From: Sphingobacteriales bacterium
Lineage (GTDB): Bacteria; Bacteroidota; Bacteroidia; Chitinophagales; Chitinophagaceae
NCBI GenBank assembly: GCA_004144185.1
Contig: SEFP01000003.1
Span: forward strand, 1 to 64,000
Reading direction: 5' to 3'
DNA: 64,000 bases
Shown: positions 25,366-35,800 of the stretch, one piece after another
How the letters are laid out: each line of letters begins with the position of its first letter
How positions within the stretch are numbered: the first letter of the stretch is position 1
Notes under the pieces: generated by a model
Database searches by the model: none
What the model saw: only the letters and a program-made list of their open reading frames with translations
Told to the model about the DNA's origin: nothing
Made by a program: the position numbers and the translations under genes

Positions 25366-27261
25366 TCAGCGTTTGTAGAGGCGAAACAGCCCTTTTTCAA
25401 TGCCTACCAGCTCTTCATCCAGCAGGCTGCGCAAAACGCCGGCGACCGCTTCGGCTTCTGAAAAAGTAAACTTCCGGATCAGGGTCTCTTCGCTGCTGGG
25501 TTCGCGGCGCAACGTCATCAACAGCGTTTCGCGGATTGTTTGTACCTGCGTCTGCGATTTTTTAAGGCAAACATCACAGTTGCCACAGGACGTATCGCGG
25601 TCTTCACCAAAATAACGGCGTAGCAATACCTGCCGGCACTCCTGTTGTTGGGTCACATAGTGAATCATCGCTTCGGTGCGTGCTTCGTGGCGGGTGCGCA
25701 GTTCCTGGATGGTTTCCAGATCGATGAGCAGGGTGCGGCTGTCGACACGGCGATGGCGGAAAAACAGTTCCGGTGTTTCGGCCGCTTCGGTGTATTCGAT
25801 GAGGTGCAGCTGATGCAGTTTCCGGAGACTTCCTTTCACGGCATCGACTGAAAGACCTGTTTTTCGGGCAATATCTGGTTCGCGAATACTGACTTTCTGA
25901 ACAAAAATGCCGCTGTAGAGCCTAAGAATACTCGTTGCAATGGCAGACTCCTGCGGATGACTGTTCCGGATGTCTTCCAGGCGGGCCGGCGGAGCCGTAA
26001 AGCATACCTGTGAAAGCCTGAAAACGCCTTCGGTTAGCGTCCAGAATCCTTCGTCGGCCAGCCGCTTCAAAGCATAACTGGTTTGCAGGGGTGGCAGACT
26101 GAACCGCTCGCAGAATTCCGGAAACTGAAACGGATAATACTGATAGGGCTCGGCGCTAATCGGAATTTGCAGGTACTCACAAACCGACTGGTACACCTGA
26201 CGCATCGTCTCGAGCGGCGGATACTGAATGGCGGTACTGTCGCGTAACCGCTGAGTATCTACTTCGCTGGTAAATAAAAGAGCGGCGGCTGTTTTTCCAT
26301 CCCGTCCTGCACGGCCGATTTCCTGATAGTACGATTCCGGATTTTCCGGAAGCTCGTAATGAAGCACCATGCGTACATCAGGCTGATCGATGCCCATGCC
26401 AAAGGCCGTAGTGGCTACCATTACGGCCGGATTTTTGGCCATCCAGGCCTGCTGAATAGCAGTTCGTTGAGCGCCCGGCAGCCCACCATGATAGGCGGCG
26501 GCGGGAATCCCTTCGTTCCGGAGCATTCGCGCCACGGTTTCGGTCTGACGCCGGGTACGGCAATACACAATAGCCGATTGGCCGGGAATCCGCTTTAGCG
26601 CAGCCACACAATCGTTCTGGCGATTCTGTGCATCGCGCACCAGCAGCCGGATATTGGGCCGGTCAATAGACGTAGAAAAGCGCGCCGGGTTCCGGAGGCG
26701 AAGCAGTTGTTCGATATCGGTGCAGACCGCAGGCGTGGCCGAACCGGTAAGCGCCATCAACGGCACACCGGGAAACAGATTGCGCAATCGTCCGATACAC
26801 AGGTAATCCGGTCGGAAATCATGTCCCCATTGCGATACGCAATGCGCTTCGTCTACCGCCAGCAGTGTCGGCGCCAGGTGATGGATGGACTGAAAAAAGG
26901 CATCAGAGGCCAGCTTCTCAGGACTGATATACAACAGCCGCAAGGTGCGCGCAGCGGCCTGTGCCAGAACGGCTTCTTGGCTGGCGGTGGATTGTCCGGA
27001 ATGCAGGGCAGCCGCTTCAATACCACGGCTGTGCAGTTGCGCCACCTGGTCGGTCATCAATGAAATAAGGGGTGAAATCACCAGCGTTAGTCCCTGCGTA
27101 GCCAGGGGAGGCAGTTGGTAACAAACCGATTTGCCGGCACCGGTTGGCAGCACGGTCAATACATCCCGGTCTTGCAGCGCACACTGAATGACTTCGTGCT
27201 GGGGCGAGCGGAATACTGTGTGACCCCAGTACTGCTTCAGCAGCCGTTCCAGAAGGTCCAT
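25366..27261 (-). CDS. recQ: ATP-dependent DNA helicase RecQ
   Basis: 631 residues from ATG 27261; the reading 21 bases upstream would start at TTG inside the preceding gene. Walker A 'TGAGKSVCYQLP' (about 40-51), DEAH box at 137-140, and helicase motifs 'GMGIDQPDVR' and 'YYQEIGRAGRDG'. The zinc-binding motif is 'CRQVLLRRYF' followed by 'CGNCDVC', then a winged-helix part. The HRDC domain is absent, as in shorter RecQs. It unwinds DNA 3'-5' in recombination and fork repair. Its ATG comes one base after the stop of the upstream gene (TAG-T-ATG), implying translational coupling. Confidence 0.93.
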   Translation of the reverse strand: MDLLERLLKQYWGHTVFRSPQHEVIQCALQDRDVLTVLPTGAGKSVCYQLPPLATQGLTLVISPLISLMTDQVAQLHSRGIEAAALHSGQSTASQEAVLAQAAARTLRLLYISPEKLASDAFFQSIHHLAPTLLAVDEAHCVSQWGHDFRPDYLCIGRLRNLFPGVPLMALTGSATPAVCTDIEQLLRLRNPARFSTSIDRPNIRLLVRDAQNRQNDCVAALKRIPGQSAIVYCRTRRQTETVARMLRNEGIPAAAYHGGLPGAQRTAIQQAWMAKNPAVMVATTAFGMGIDQPDVRMVLHYELPENPESYYQEIGRAGRDGKTAAALLFTSEVDTQRLRDSTAIQYPPLETMRQVYQSVCEYLQIPISAEPYQYYPFQFPEFCERFSLPPLQTSYALKRLADEGFWTLTEGVFRLSQVCFTAPPARLEDIRNSHPQESAIATSILRLYSGIFVQKVSIREPDIARKTGLSVDAVKGSLRKLHQLHLIEYTEAAETPELFFRHRRVDSRTLLIDLETIQELRTRHEARTEAMIHYVTQQQECRQVLLRRYFGEDRDTSCGNCDVCLKKSQTQVQTIRETLLMTLRREPSSEETLIRKFTFSEAEAVAGVLRSLLDEELVGIEKGLFRLYKR

Positions 27262-27262
27262 A

Positions 27263-27709
27263 CTAAGCGCCGCCTCCGCCAAAGAATGGTTTCAGACATT
27301 CTTTCCAGAGCCGCTCCCGGGGTTCCCGGTCAGCGGCCAGCACATCCGGTGCAGGCGCCTGGACCCAAAACATATCTTTAAAATCGACCGGCTGCAAAAG
27401 CGGAAAACGGGCCTGAACGGCCAGTTGCTCCGGAAGTACGCCCATACTAAGGACCAGCTTGGGGGTTAAATATTGCTGCAACTGATACCAGGCCGGCCAG
27501 GCATCTGCATCAAACGACAGGAGCCTCGTTTCCGTTGCATCCAGTTTGCAGGCTTTCACGATGTTGTGAACCAACTGGTACGCCTCGCTGTCAGCCTCTA
27601 GTGGGGGCGTGAGTACCACCAGTACGGCCGGTGTCAGCACTGTCGCAGCCGGATCTGCGTCCCAAAAAGCATCAATGGCGGGTGAAATCCGGAACAAAGG
27701 ATTTTTCAT
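27263..27709 (-). CDS. Conserved hypothetical protein upstream of and coupled to recQ
   Basis: 148 residues, Pro/Leu-rich, no signal peptide or helices typical of membranes. 'VLVVLTPPLEADSEAYQLVHNIVKACKLD' in the middle and 'LVLSMGVLPEQLAVQ' further on suggest an alpha/beta protein; the layout recalls small replication-associated proteins such as DNA polymerase III psi, but this is only a resemblance. The stop overlaps the recQ start region, so the two are co-expressed. A TATTTTTG box at 27724-27717 would place the transcript start about three bases before its ATG. It is divergent from ilvE. Confidence 0.7.
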   Translation of the reverse strand: MKNPLFRISPAIDAFWDADPAATVLTPAVLVVLTPPLEADSEAYQLVHNIVKACKLDATETRLLSFDADAWPAWYQLQQYLTPKLVLSMGVLPEQLAVQARFPLLQPVDFKDMFWVQAPAPDVLAADREPRERLWKECLKPFFGGGGA

Positions 27710-27815
27710 GCAGGTTCAAAAATACGGTCCTGCAAACGGCTGTGCGGACATTTTCGGCAGGGCGGAATTATTTCCGTTTCTTTGCACCGCCATAAACCGT
27801 GGCATTTTTCAAACC

Positions 27816-28889
27816 ATGACCAGCGAAACAACTCTTGATTTTCAGGTGGAGAAAGTGGCGGACAGCCGGCTTTCAGAGTTTGACCCAGCTAACATCCAGT
27901 TTGGTAAGCAATATGCCGATCATATGCTTGTCTGCGAATATGATAACGGACAGTGGGGGACCCCGCGCATTGTTCCTTTTGGAGACATCGCGATGAGCCC
28001 GGCTACAACCGTATTGCATTACGGACAGGCCATCTTCGAGGGAATCAAAGCCTATCGTCAGGAAAACGGCGAGATCGCTATTTTTCGCCCCGATAAAAAC
28101 TGGGAGCGGTTCAACCGCAGCGCCGAGCGTATGGCCATGCCGGCTATTCCACAGGATTTGTTTATTGAAGGCCTTCGGAAGCTAATTAAAACCGATTCGG
28201 GCTGGGTTCCGGAAGGGGAAGGTACTTCGTTGTATCTGCGGCCGTTTATGATTGGCACCGATGCATTTATCGGTGTAAAACCAGCAGAGAAGTTCTCATT
28301 CATTATTATCACCTCGCCTGCCGGACCGTATTACAGCAAGCCGGTTTCGATTTATGTGCAGGATGAGTATGTACGGGCCTTTCCGGGCGGTACAGGCTTT
28401 GCCAAAAACGCCGGTAACTACGGTGCTTGTATGGCACCGACCATGAAAGCCCGCTCACTGGGATACGACCAGATTCTGTGGACAGACGGATTTGAGCATA
28501 AATATGTGCAGGAAATCGGCACCATGAACGTTTGGTTTGTGATTGGCGACAAAGCCGTAACGCCATCGCTGGACGGCGGAACCATCCTCGAGGGGGTGAC
28601 CCGTGACAGTGTAGCAACATTGCTCCGCGAGCACGGCATTACTGTTGAAGAGCGTCCGATTACAACCGATGAGCTGGTAGAAGCATTCCGGAACGGCGAG
28701 CTGAAAGAAGCCTTTGGTACCGGTACGGCCGCGTCGATTGCACCGATTGCAGAACTAACTATCCACGGCGAACACATGCAGCTGCCACCGGTTGAGGACT
28801 GGAAAGTAGCCAACTGGGTTAAGCAGGAAATGAACAATATCCGCTACGGGGCCACACCAGACACCCGCGGCTGGATCTTCAAGGTCTAA
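27816..28889 (+). CDS. ilvE: Branched-chain amino acid aminotransferase
   Basis: ATG 27816 is chosen; the upstream extension to 27609 overlaps the divergent gene. 357 residues. Fold-type IV PLP enzyme with 'LHYGQAIFEGIKAY' (about 67-80) and the PLP lysine K197 in 'GTGFAKNAGNYG', matching the eukaryote-like BCAT group. 'FGTGTAASIAPIAEL' binds the cofactor phosphate. It makes or breaks down Leu, Ile and Val. A TTTCTTTG box at 27777-27784 lies 27 bases before the inferred leader end. It is followed by a shared terminator. Confidence 0.93.
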   Translation: MTSETTLDFQVEKVADSRLSEFDPANIQFGKQYADHMLVCEYDNGQWGTPRIVPFGDIAMSPATTVLHYGQAIFEGIKAYRQENGEIAIFRPDKNWERFNRSAERMAMPAIPQDLFIEGLRKLIKTDSGWVPEGEGTSLYLRPFMIGTDAFIGVKPAEKFSFIIITSPAGPYYSKPVSIYVQDEYVRAFPGGTGFAKNAGNYGACMAPTMKARSLGYDQILWTDGFEHKYVQEIGTMNVWFVIGDKAVTPSLDGGTILEGVTRDSVATLLREHGITVEERPITTDELVEAFRNGELKEAFGTGTAASIAPIAELTIHGEHMQLPPVEDWKVANWVKQEMNNIRYGATPDTRGWIFKV

Positions 28890-28939
28890 ATCCCGAAAAG
28901 AAGTCAATACCGTTCCGGAAACTGAATGTCCGGAACGGG

Positions 28940-28981
28940 CATCAAAAAGGTCAGTTCGATTCCGAACTGACCTTTTTGATG
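28940..28981. terminator. Bidirectional terminator overlapping the end of the glycosyltransferase gene
   Basis: A 19-base perfect stem, CATCAAAAAGGTCAGTTCG against its complement, with an ATTC loop. The arms and loop contain the last five sense codons and the stop of the minus-strand gene. It ends both ilvE and the glycosyltransferase gene. Confidence 0.9.
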
Positions 28982-29784
28982 CCGTACGGCGTGAATGCGG
29001 TGTTTTCTACAACGGCCTGCTGATACAGGTCGTAGCTGTTGTTTTTACGGGACAGCAGCGCATGGTGGCAGTGATAGACCACGGCCGTATTGAGTACTGG
29101 CTTGATCTGAACACCCGCCAGCCGGAGCCGGAGTTCGATATCGGAGTCTTCGCCAAAAGTGGGAGCGGTATACCGCTCGTCGAACCCGTTGATGGCCAGC
29201 AGATCGGCTTTACAGGCCGAGAAATTGGCTCCCAGCAAACCGCGCTCCTTCCGGTTGAAGTAGCGGCGCAGCAGAGGATTGCGGGTATAGAGGCCATTCA
29301 TAAAATGAAAGCACCGGGCCCGCAGAAAATCGACCAGCAGCATTGCGGTTGTACCTGCCTGTTGCAAATAGCCGTTCCGGATCTTGGATGGGCTGAGCTG
29401 TTGGGTTACCCGCCCTGAAAGATCGACCCGCCGACCGGCCAGACAAATGCCGGAACCGGATGCCAGTAAATGCTCGCGTACAAATTCAGGATGTGGAATG
29501 CAGTCGCCGTCCAGAAAGATCAGGTAGGGGCTCTGACTCTCTGTGATGGCCTGGTTGAGAATAATATTTTTCCGGAAACCGGCGTCGTCGTGCCATAGAT
29601 GCCGCACCGGAAACGGCAGCGATGGGAGGAGATCCTGTAGACCGGTCGTAAAATCCGTTCCGGAACCATCGTCGGCAATCAACACTTCAAAATCGGTTTC
29701 CGTTTGTATTTGAAGTCCGGCCAGTACCAGTTTTAAGAAATCGAGCCGGTTGTAGACGGCGATGATCACAGACGCTTTGGGCAT
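28951..29784 (-). CDS. Glycosyltransferase family 2
   Basis: 277 residues. GT-A start 'ASVIIAVYNRLDFLKLVLAGL' in shortened form, 'VLIADDGSG', the DxD-type 'FLDGDCIPHPEF' at about 91-102, and a C-terminal galactosyltransferase-like segment 'RGLLGANFSACKADLLAINGFDE' (shortened) with 'GEDSDIELRLRLAG'. Predicted inverting transferase for a cell-surface glycan; donor and acceptor unknown. No membrane helices. It stands alone, ended by the terminator that overlaps its stop. Confidence 0.88.
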   Translation of the reverse strand: MPKASVIIAVYNRLDFLKLVLAGLQIQTETDFEVLIADDGSGTDFTTGLQDLLPSLPFPVRHLWHDDAGFRKNIILNQAITESQSPYLIFLDGDCIPHPEFVREHLLASGSGICLAGRRVDLSGRVTQQLSPSKIRNGYLQQAGTTAMLLVDFLRARCFHFMNGLYTRNPLLRRYFNRKERGLLGANFSACKADLLAINGFDERYTAPTFGEDSDIELRLRLAGVQIKPVLNTAVVYHCHHALLSRKNNSYDLYQQAVVENTAFTPYGIKKVSSESN

Positions 29785-29892
29785 AGTACAGACGTACGCG
29801 GGTTAAAGCCGGGTGTAGTTGATAAGGAATGCTTGAAAAATAAATGGAGCGTGGCGCTGGTTCCGGAATCCGGGCTGCTGAAGGACGAGTGC

Positions 29893-30768
29893 TTAGTGCA
29901 GAGGCCTTTTTTTAATCATGCCTCCCTTGGTATCGTTGATCGTGTGCTGGGTCACAAAGGCCCGCGGATCGACCCGGTACACCATGTTGATGACGGCCTG
30001 CACTTCCAGTCGCGTTACGACCGAAACCAGAATCAGTCCATCGGCATTGACCTGACCGCGTTTGCCGTTTCCGCCGCCACCTTTATACACCGTAACGGCC
30101 CGGTTCATATTTTCTACCAATACATCTTTGATGTCTTCAGCCTTTGCCGACACGATGGTGATACTCACATATTCTTCGATACCGGTAATCAAAAAATCAG
30201 CCGTTTTGGACGCCGCCAGGTAGGTCAACATCGAATACATCGCCGTTTCGAGGTCAAACAAAAACGCAGAGGTGCTGAACAATAGCAGGTTGAAGATAGA
30301 AATTACATCGCCTACAGAGAGCGTGGTACGCCTTGAAATCGCTACCGCCATCACCTCGGTCCCATCAATCACGCCGCCGCCCCGGATGCTTAGTCCGATT
30401 CCCGCACCGATAAAAAACCCTCCGAATACGGCAATCAGCAGTTTGTCATCAGTAATATGCGGCAGTTCGACGGAATGAATGGCCAGTACCAGCGCCGTAA
30501 TTGCCAATGCGGTTTTGATCGCAAACTCCTTGGAGATCTGCCGGATGCCGATCAGAATAAACGGCAGGTTAAGCAGAAACAGCAGGAAAGAGATGTTCCA
30601 GCCTGTAAGCCGTTCAATGACCAGGGAAGTACCGGTAACGCCGCCATCCAGATATTCATTGGGCAGCAGAAATCCCTTTAAACCGATCGTCGCAGAAACA
30701 ACACCAGCGACCAGTAGCAGGGCATCTTTAAACAAATTGGTTGTGGATTTTACGTGCGTCATAGGCAT
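29893..30768 (-). CDS. YitT-family membrane protein with DUF2179 domain
   Basis: 291 residues. Five or six helices between about 13 and 185 with 'GFLLPNEYLDGGVTGTSL' and 'FGGFFIGAGIGLSIRGGGVIDG' (shortened), typical of YitT proteins. The soluble C-terminal DUF2179 (about 230-285) contains 'DPRAFVTQHTIND'. The transported substrate is not known for the family. Divergent from rpsA. I see no clear -7 box in front. Confidence 0.87.
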   Translation of the reverse strand: MPMTHVKSTTNLFKDALLLVAGVVSATIGLKGFLLPNEYLDGGVTGTSLVIERLTGWNISFLLFLLNLPFILIGIRQISKEFAIKTALAITALVLAIHSVELPHITDDKLLIAVFGGFFIGAGIGLSIRGGGVIDGTEVMAVAISRRTTLSVGDVISIFNLLLFSTSAFLFDLETAMYSMLTYLAASKTADFLITGIEEYVSITIVSAKAEDIKDVLVENMNRAVTVYKGGGGNGKRGQVNADGLILVSVVTRLEVQAVINMVYRVDPRAFVTQHTINDTKGGMIKKRPLH

Positions 30769-30859
30769 CAGAAAAGGGGTGGGATTCCCGCGAAGATCGG
30801 TTTGGAGAAAAGAACCTGCATTTACAAATAAAATCTTTCCGGATCATACAACAACTGCT

Positions 30860-30867
30860 TATCTTTG
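30860..30867 (+). promoter_or_regulatory. rpsA -7 box TATCTTTG
   Basis: A perfect match to TAnnTTTG. The expected transcript start is about 30872, which excludes the first in-frame start at 30865. An AGGAGGA ribosome binding site at 30889-30895 precedes the TTG at 30904. Confidence 0.7.
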
Positions 30868-30903
30868 CCGGCCAAAATCCCACTTAAAAGGAGGAACCAT
30901 CAT

Positions 30904-32733
30904 TTGGAAGAACAACAAACCATCCAAAACCCAACCCTTGCTGCCACCGCACACGACGATTTCGATTGGAGCGTCGACAAGCGTAACGTAGCTGCTTATT
31001 CAAACGATAAGCGCCAGGAGCTCGATGACATGTATCAGAGCACCTTCAAGACCGTAGACGATGCCGAGCTGTTGCAAGGTACCGTTGTAGGCAAAACCAA
31101 AACCGATGTGATCGTAAACATTGGTTTTAAAAGCGACGGTCTCATCTCGCTGAACGAATTCCGCGATATGGCGGATGTGAAAATCGGCGATGAGATTGAA
31201 GTAATGGTTGTAGAGAAAGAAGACCGGAATGGTCATCTTCACCTCAGCCGCCGCGCCGCCCGTGCCGCCCGTGCATGGCAGCGCATTGTAGATTTCTACA
31301 AATCCGGCGAAATCGTTACCGGTACCATCACGTCCAAGACCAAAGGTGGTCTGATCGTAGATGTGAACGGTCTCGAAACCTTCCTGCCGGGCTCTCAGAT
31401 TGACGTAAAGCCGGTAACGGATTACGATCAGTACGTGGGCAAAACCATGGATTTCAAAGTAGTTAAGATCAACGAGCAGATCCGCAACGCGGTCGTGTCT
31501 CACAAAGCACTCATCGAGTCTGATCTCGAAGCGCAGCGCTCTGTGATCATCGGTCAGCTGGAGAAAGGTCAGGTTCTGGAAGGTACTGTTAAGAACGTTA
31601 CTGATTTCGGTGCCTTTATCGATCTGGGCGGCGTAGATGGTCTGCTGTATATTACCGATATTTCTTGGGGTCGTGTACAACACCCAAGCGAAGTGCTCAG
31701 CAATGGGCAGAAACTCAACGTCGTGGTTCTCGATTTCGACGACGAGAAGAAGCGTATCTCTCTCGGCCTGAAACAGCTGACCCCTCATCCGTGGGACAAC
31801 CTCGACCAGGAGATTCAGGAAGGCTCTACCGTTCGCGGTAAAGTAGTTAATATCGAAGACTATGGCGCATTCCTCGAAATCACTCCGGGCGTAGAAGGCT
31901 TGGTGCACGTTTCAGAAATTACCTGGAGCTCGCAGCCGGTAAATGCCAAAGAATACTTCAAAGTCGGCGAAGAGTACGATGCTAAAATCGTAACCCTCGA
32001 CCGTGATGAGCGCAAGATGAGCCTCTCTATCAAGCAGCTCACCGAAGATCCTTGGGAAACCATCGAGAACAAATACGGTGTGGATACCCGTCATAAGGGC
32101 ATCGTTAAGAACCTCACTCCGTATGGTGTGTTTGTGGAACTGGAAAAAGGAATCGGCGGCATGATTCACATCTCCGACCTCTCCTGGACTAAGCGTTTCA
32201 ACCACCCAAGCGAGTTTACCAAAGCCGGTGATGAAATCGACGTGATGGTCTTGTCGATTGATAAAGATGCCCGCAAACTGAGCCTCGGCCACAAGCAAAC
32301 TGAAGATGATCCTTGGAACACCTTCGAAAGCATCTTCCCGATTGGTTCTACCCACGAAGGCACTGTGATCCGTAAAGATGACAAAGGCGCTACCGTTCAG
32401 CTTCAGTATGGTCTGGAAGCGTTCGCACCTGCCCGTCACCTGAAAAAAGAAGATGGCAGCACGGTCGGTATGGAAGAAACGGCTCAGTTTGTTGTGATTG
32501 AGTTCGACCGTAACGACAAGCGCATCCTGGTATCGCATAGCCGCATCTGGGAGCAGGAAAAAGCCGAAGAGCGTGAAGCGGTGAAAAAAGAAGCTAAAGT
32601 CGCTTCTGATGAAACCAAGAAAACTGTAAAAGCCATTCAGCAGAAAGTAGAAAAGCCAACCCTGGGTGATCTGGGTGCACTGGCTGCTCTGAAAGACAAG
32701 CTGAAAAAAGCTGAAGACGAAGCGGGTAAGTAA
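30904..32733 (+). CDS. rpsA: 30S ribosomal protein S1
   Basis: 609 residues from a TTG start (then EEQQTIQNPT), chosen for the strong AAAGGAGGAA upstream and because earlier starts precede the promoter. Six S1 (OB-fold) repeats can be read, beginning about 60, 140, 225, 310, 395 and 485, including 'GTVKNVTDFGAFIDLGGVDG' and 'GKVVNIEDYGAFLEI'. The Lys/Ala/Glu-rich tail is typical. It binds mRNA on the 30S subunit. Bacteroidota generally lack strong Shine-Dalgarno use, so a good one here is notable. It has no TTCCGGAA within the gene, unlike its neighbours. Confidence 0.95.
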   Translation: MEEQQTIQNPTLAATAHDDFDWSVDKRNVAAYSNDKRQELDDMYQSTFKTVDDAELLQGTVVGKTKTDVIVNIGFKSDGLISLNEFRDMADVKIGDEIEVMVVEKEDRNGHLHLSRRAARAARAWQRIVDFYKSGEIVTGTITSKTKGGLIVDVNGLETFLPGSQIDVKPVTDYDQYVGKTMDFKVVKINEQIRNAVVSHKALIESDLEAQRSVIIGQLEKGQVLEGTVKNVTDFGAFIDLGGVDGLLYITDISWGRVQHPSEVLSNGQKLNVVVLDFDDEKKRISLGLKQLTPHPWDNLDQEIQEGSTVRGKVVNIEDYGAFLEITPGVEGLVHVSEITWSSQPVNAKEYFKVGEEYDAKIVTLDRDERKMSLSIKQLTEDPWETIENKYGVDTRHKGIVKNLTPYGVFVELEKGIGGMIHISDLSWTKRFNHPSEFTKAGDEIDVMVLSIDKDARKLSLGHKQTEDDPWNTFESIFPIGSTHEGTVIRKDDKGATVQLQYGLEAFAPARHLKKEDGSTVGMEETAQFVVIEFDRNDKRILVSHSRIWEQEKAEEREAVKKEAKVASDETKKTVKAIQQKVEKPTLGDLGALAALKDKLKKAEDEAGK

Positions 32734-32757
32734 TTCCCCGGTCGTTTAAGACCCTTT

Positions 32758-32794
32758 AAAAGAGCCATTCCGGAATTTCCGGAATGGCTCTTTT
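32758..32794 (+). terminator. rpsA terminator built from two TTCCGGAA copies
   Basis: AAAAGAGCCATTCCGGA and its complement around ATT, followed by T residues. Both arms carry the genome's repeated octamer. Confidence 0.92.
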
Positions 32795-32859
32795 GCTTTT
32801 ATGGCTACACTTTTGTTCCTGTAACTTTATCATATACCGATTGCTTTATCCTCCGGACT

Positions 32860-35800
32860 ATGCCCCACCTTTTGACCCGTTCTTTATTCCTGACGATCAC
32901 TTTGCTGCTGAGTGCGGAGGCTGGATGGTCGCAACGCCAGGTTCGCTTCCGGAACCAAACCGTTTCCCTGATCCCTTATACCGCCACTAACGCATCCCGA
33001 AGCGCAACAGAACCTACGGAAGGTTTGTGGTTGGTGCAATGGGCATCCGGAGGGACGAACCGTCCGGAAGTAGTACCCAACGGGTTTGAAGTAGTCAGTT
33101 TCTTTCCGGAAGGGGTGGCATTGGTGTATCAACCCAAAGGACATCCACTGGCGGACCTGCATAAAAGCCGGCCGATTGGCTCGCTTGCGGCCCTGCAACC
33201 CAGCTGGAAAGCAGATGCGGACTGGCTGCGGACCCAAACCGGACTGGTGAAAGCCGTTGTTTCATTTCCGGCGCAGCTTTCCGGAACCACTGTTTCGCAG
33301 GCATTACAGCAATTGGGGGCTTCTCATCTTCAGTCGGTTTATAATGGTGAACTGGTAGAATTTGAAATTCCGGCTGCTGCCTTACCAGGGGTATTGTCGC
33401 TGCCCTACATCATCACTGTAGGCCCGGCGGCCCGGCGGGTTCCGCTCAACTCCGATGAACGGGGCTACAGCGGAGCCGCTGTTTTAAGTCTTCCGGTGGC
33501 TTTAGGAGGTGAAGGCCTGCTGGGCGATAGCCTAGTTATCGGGATCGGCGACAATACGTCGCCGTTATACCATGTGGATCTGGCCGACCGTACCCTTAAT
33601 AATAATCCGGAACCTGCTGTCAACCATGGTGTGCATGTTAGCGGAACGGCTGCCGGTGCCGGCATTGTCAACCCGGCGGGACGGGGGATGGCTCCCCGTG
33701 CAACGGTGATAGCCGAATTGTACGATTTGGTACTGCAGAAAACGCCGCAGCTTCACCAAAGCACTGGCATGACGCTGACCAACAACTCGTATGCCGCAGT
33801 TGTAGGCGATTGTAACAACGTCGGATTGTATGACGTCTATGCACAGCAAATTGATCAGCTGGTGATGGATAATCCGGATGTACTGCACGTGGTGGCCGCC
33901 GGAAACGACGGTGCCCTGCAATGTGCGCCCGCACCCGGCTTCGGCAACATTCCCGGTGGCTTTCAACCGTCGAAGAACAGCCTGGTGGTAGGCAATGTAG
34001 AAAAGGATATGAAAATCTATTCCGGTTCTTCCAGAGGGCCGGTGCGGGACGGACGATTGAAACCGGAAATCTGTGCCTTTGGTACGAGTGTGTTTTCCTG
34101 CCTGCCCAACAATCGCTATGTAACAGCGACCGGAACCTCTATGGCGACTCCTGCTGTGACGGGTGCAGCGGCGCTGCTTACCCAGCGCTACCGGCAATTG
34201 CAGGGGGGTGCCCAGCCCACAGCAGTTTTGCTGAAAGGATTATTAACCGGTTGTGCTGATGACCAGGGCAATCCGGGACCGGATTACCGGTACGGTATGG
34301 GAATGTTTAATCTGGCGCGAGCTGTAAAAGCACTGGAAGAAAACCGCTATCGCAGCTTCACCATCAGTCCTGCTGCCACAACCCATACGATTACGTTCAG
34401 CGTTCCGGCCAATCTGGCGCAGGCAAAGGTTTTGCTCGTCTGGAATGATCCGGCGGCTACACCGCTAGCTGCAAAGGCTTTGTTGAACGATTTGGATCTG
34501 AGCGTAACCGATCCGTCCGGAACGCTGGTAAAACCGCTGGTACTGAATCCGGCCAATCCATCGGCCAATGCTCAGCCCGGAACCGACACCCTCAACAACA
34601 TTGAACAGGTAGTAATCAATAATCCGGCAGCAGGCACCTATACGGTAGCCGTCAATGGTCGTTCGCTGACCGGAACGACCCTACCGGCCGTGGTCGTGTA
34701 CGAGTACGTCGAAAAAGGCATTCGCTTGCTGAAGCCGGCTGCGAATGTGCCGGTAGCGGGTGGCGCTCAGTTCAATATTTACTGGGAATCTCCGGAACGG
34801 AATGCGGGCAGCTTCACCCTCGATTACAGTACCGACAACGGCAGCACCTGGACGGCAATCGGATCGGTAGCAGATTCCCTTCGGGCATTTTTCTGGCCCG
34901 TACCGGCGATCAGCACCTCCACAGCGCAGGTCCGCGTCCGGCGGGGAACCGAAACCGTTGTTTCCGGAACCTTTGTGATCAATGTGCCACCCGTTGTAAC
35001 GCTGAGCAGTCAGCAATGCGCAGGTTATATGGGGATCGACTGGACCGCCGTTCCGGGAGCCACTGGATATGAGATCCTGCATAAAAAAGGAAGTGATATG
35101 GTTGCCATTGATAGCGTATTGGCTACCACTTATATGCTGGCAAATCTGCCATATGGCGACCGTCAGTACATAGCCGTTCGGCCTCTGATCAACGGACTCG
35201 GCGGCTACCGGAGTCTCGCCGTTTCGCGGATGCCGGATTCAGTCAGCAACTGTGGTGCGTTTGCCAATAACGACCTGGCGATGGATCGAATGGTTACTGC
35301 TACTACCGGTCGAATACTAACTCAATCGGCATATACCTCCAATCAGGCGGTTGTGGTCTCGGTTCGCAACAACGGACCGGTAGCGGCGGGCTACCAGATC
35401 CACTTCCGGATTGGAACGGGAGCGTGGCAACAATCAGCATCTAAAACGATCGCTGCCAACGCAACCGATACCATCACATTACCAGGTCAGAACCTGGCTC
35501 AGGTTGGCACCTACCCGCTTACCTGTGCAATTGTAAATACCAGTGGCGGCGATCCGGTTTCCGGAAATGACAGTCTTCAGCGCATGCTCCGCCAGCTGCC
35601 CAATGCGCCGGTTGATCTGGCCGCCAATTATCTGGGCACGTTTGAAGGGTATCCCCGTATCAATACCGTACAGGATACCAGTGGATTGTTTGATGGCAGT
35701 CGCTGGGATTACGACAAGGCCGATTCCGGAAATGGCCGGTTCCGGAACCTGATCGACACGACGATGCTGCTGGCTGGCGATCGTTCGATCAGTCTGGATG

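Noticed and set aside
31000-32538. Minus-strand frames of 302 and 208 codons opposite rpsA
   Set aside because: rpsA is unmistakable, and these mirror its codon bias. They have no domain and no promoter.
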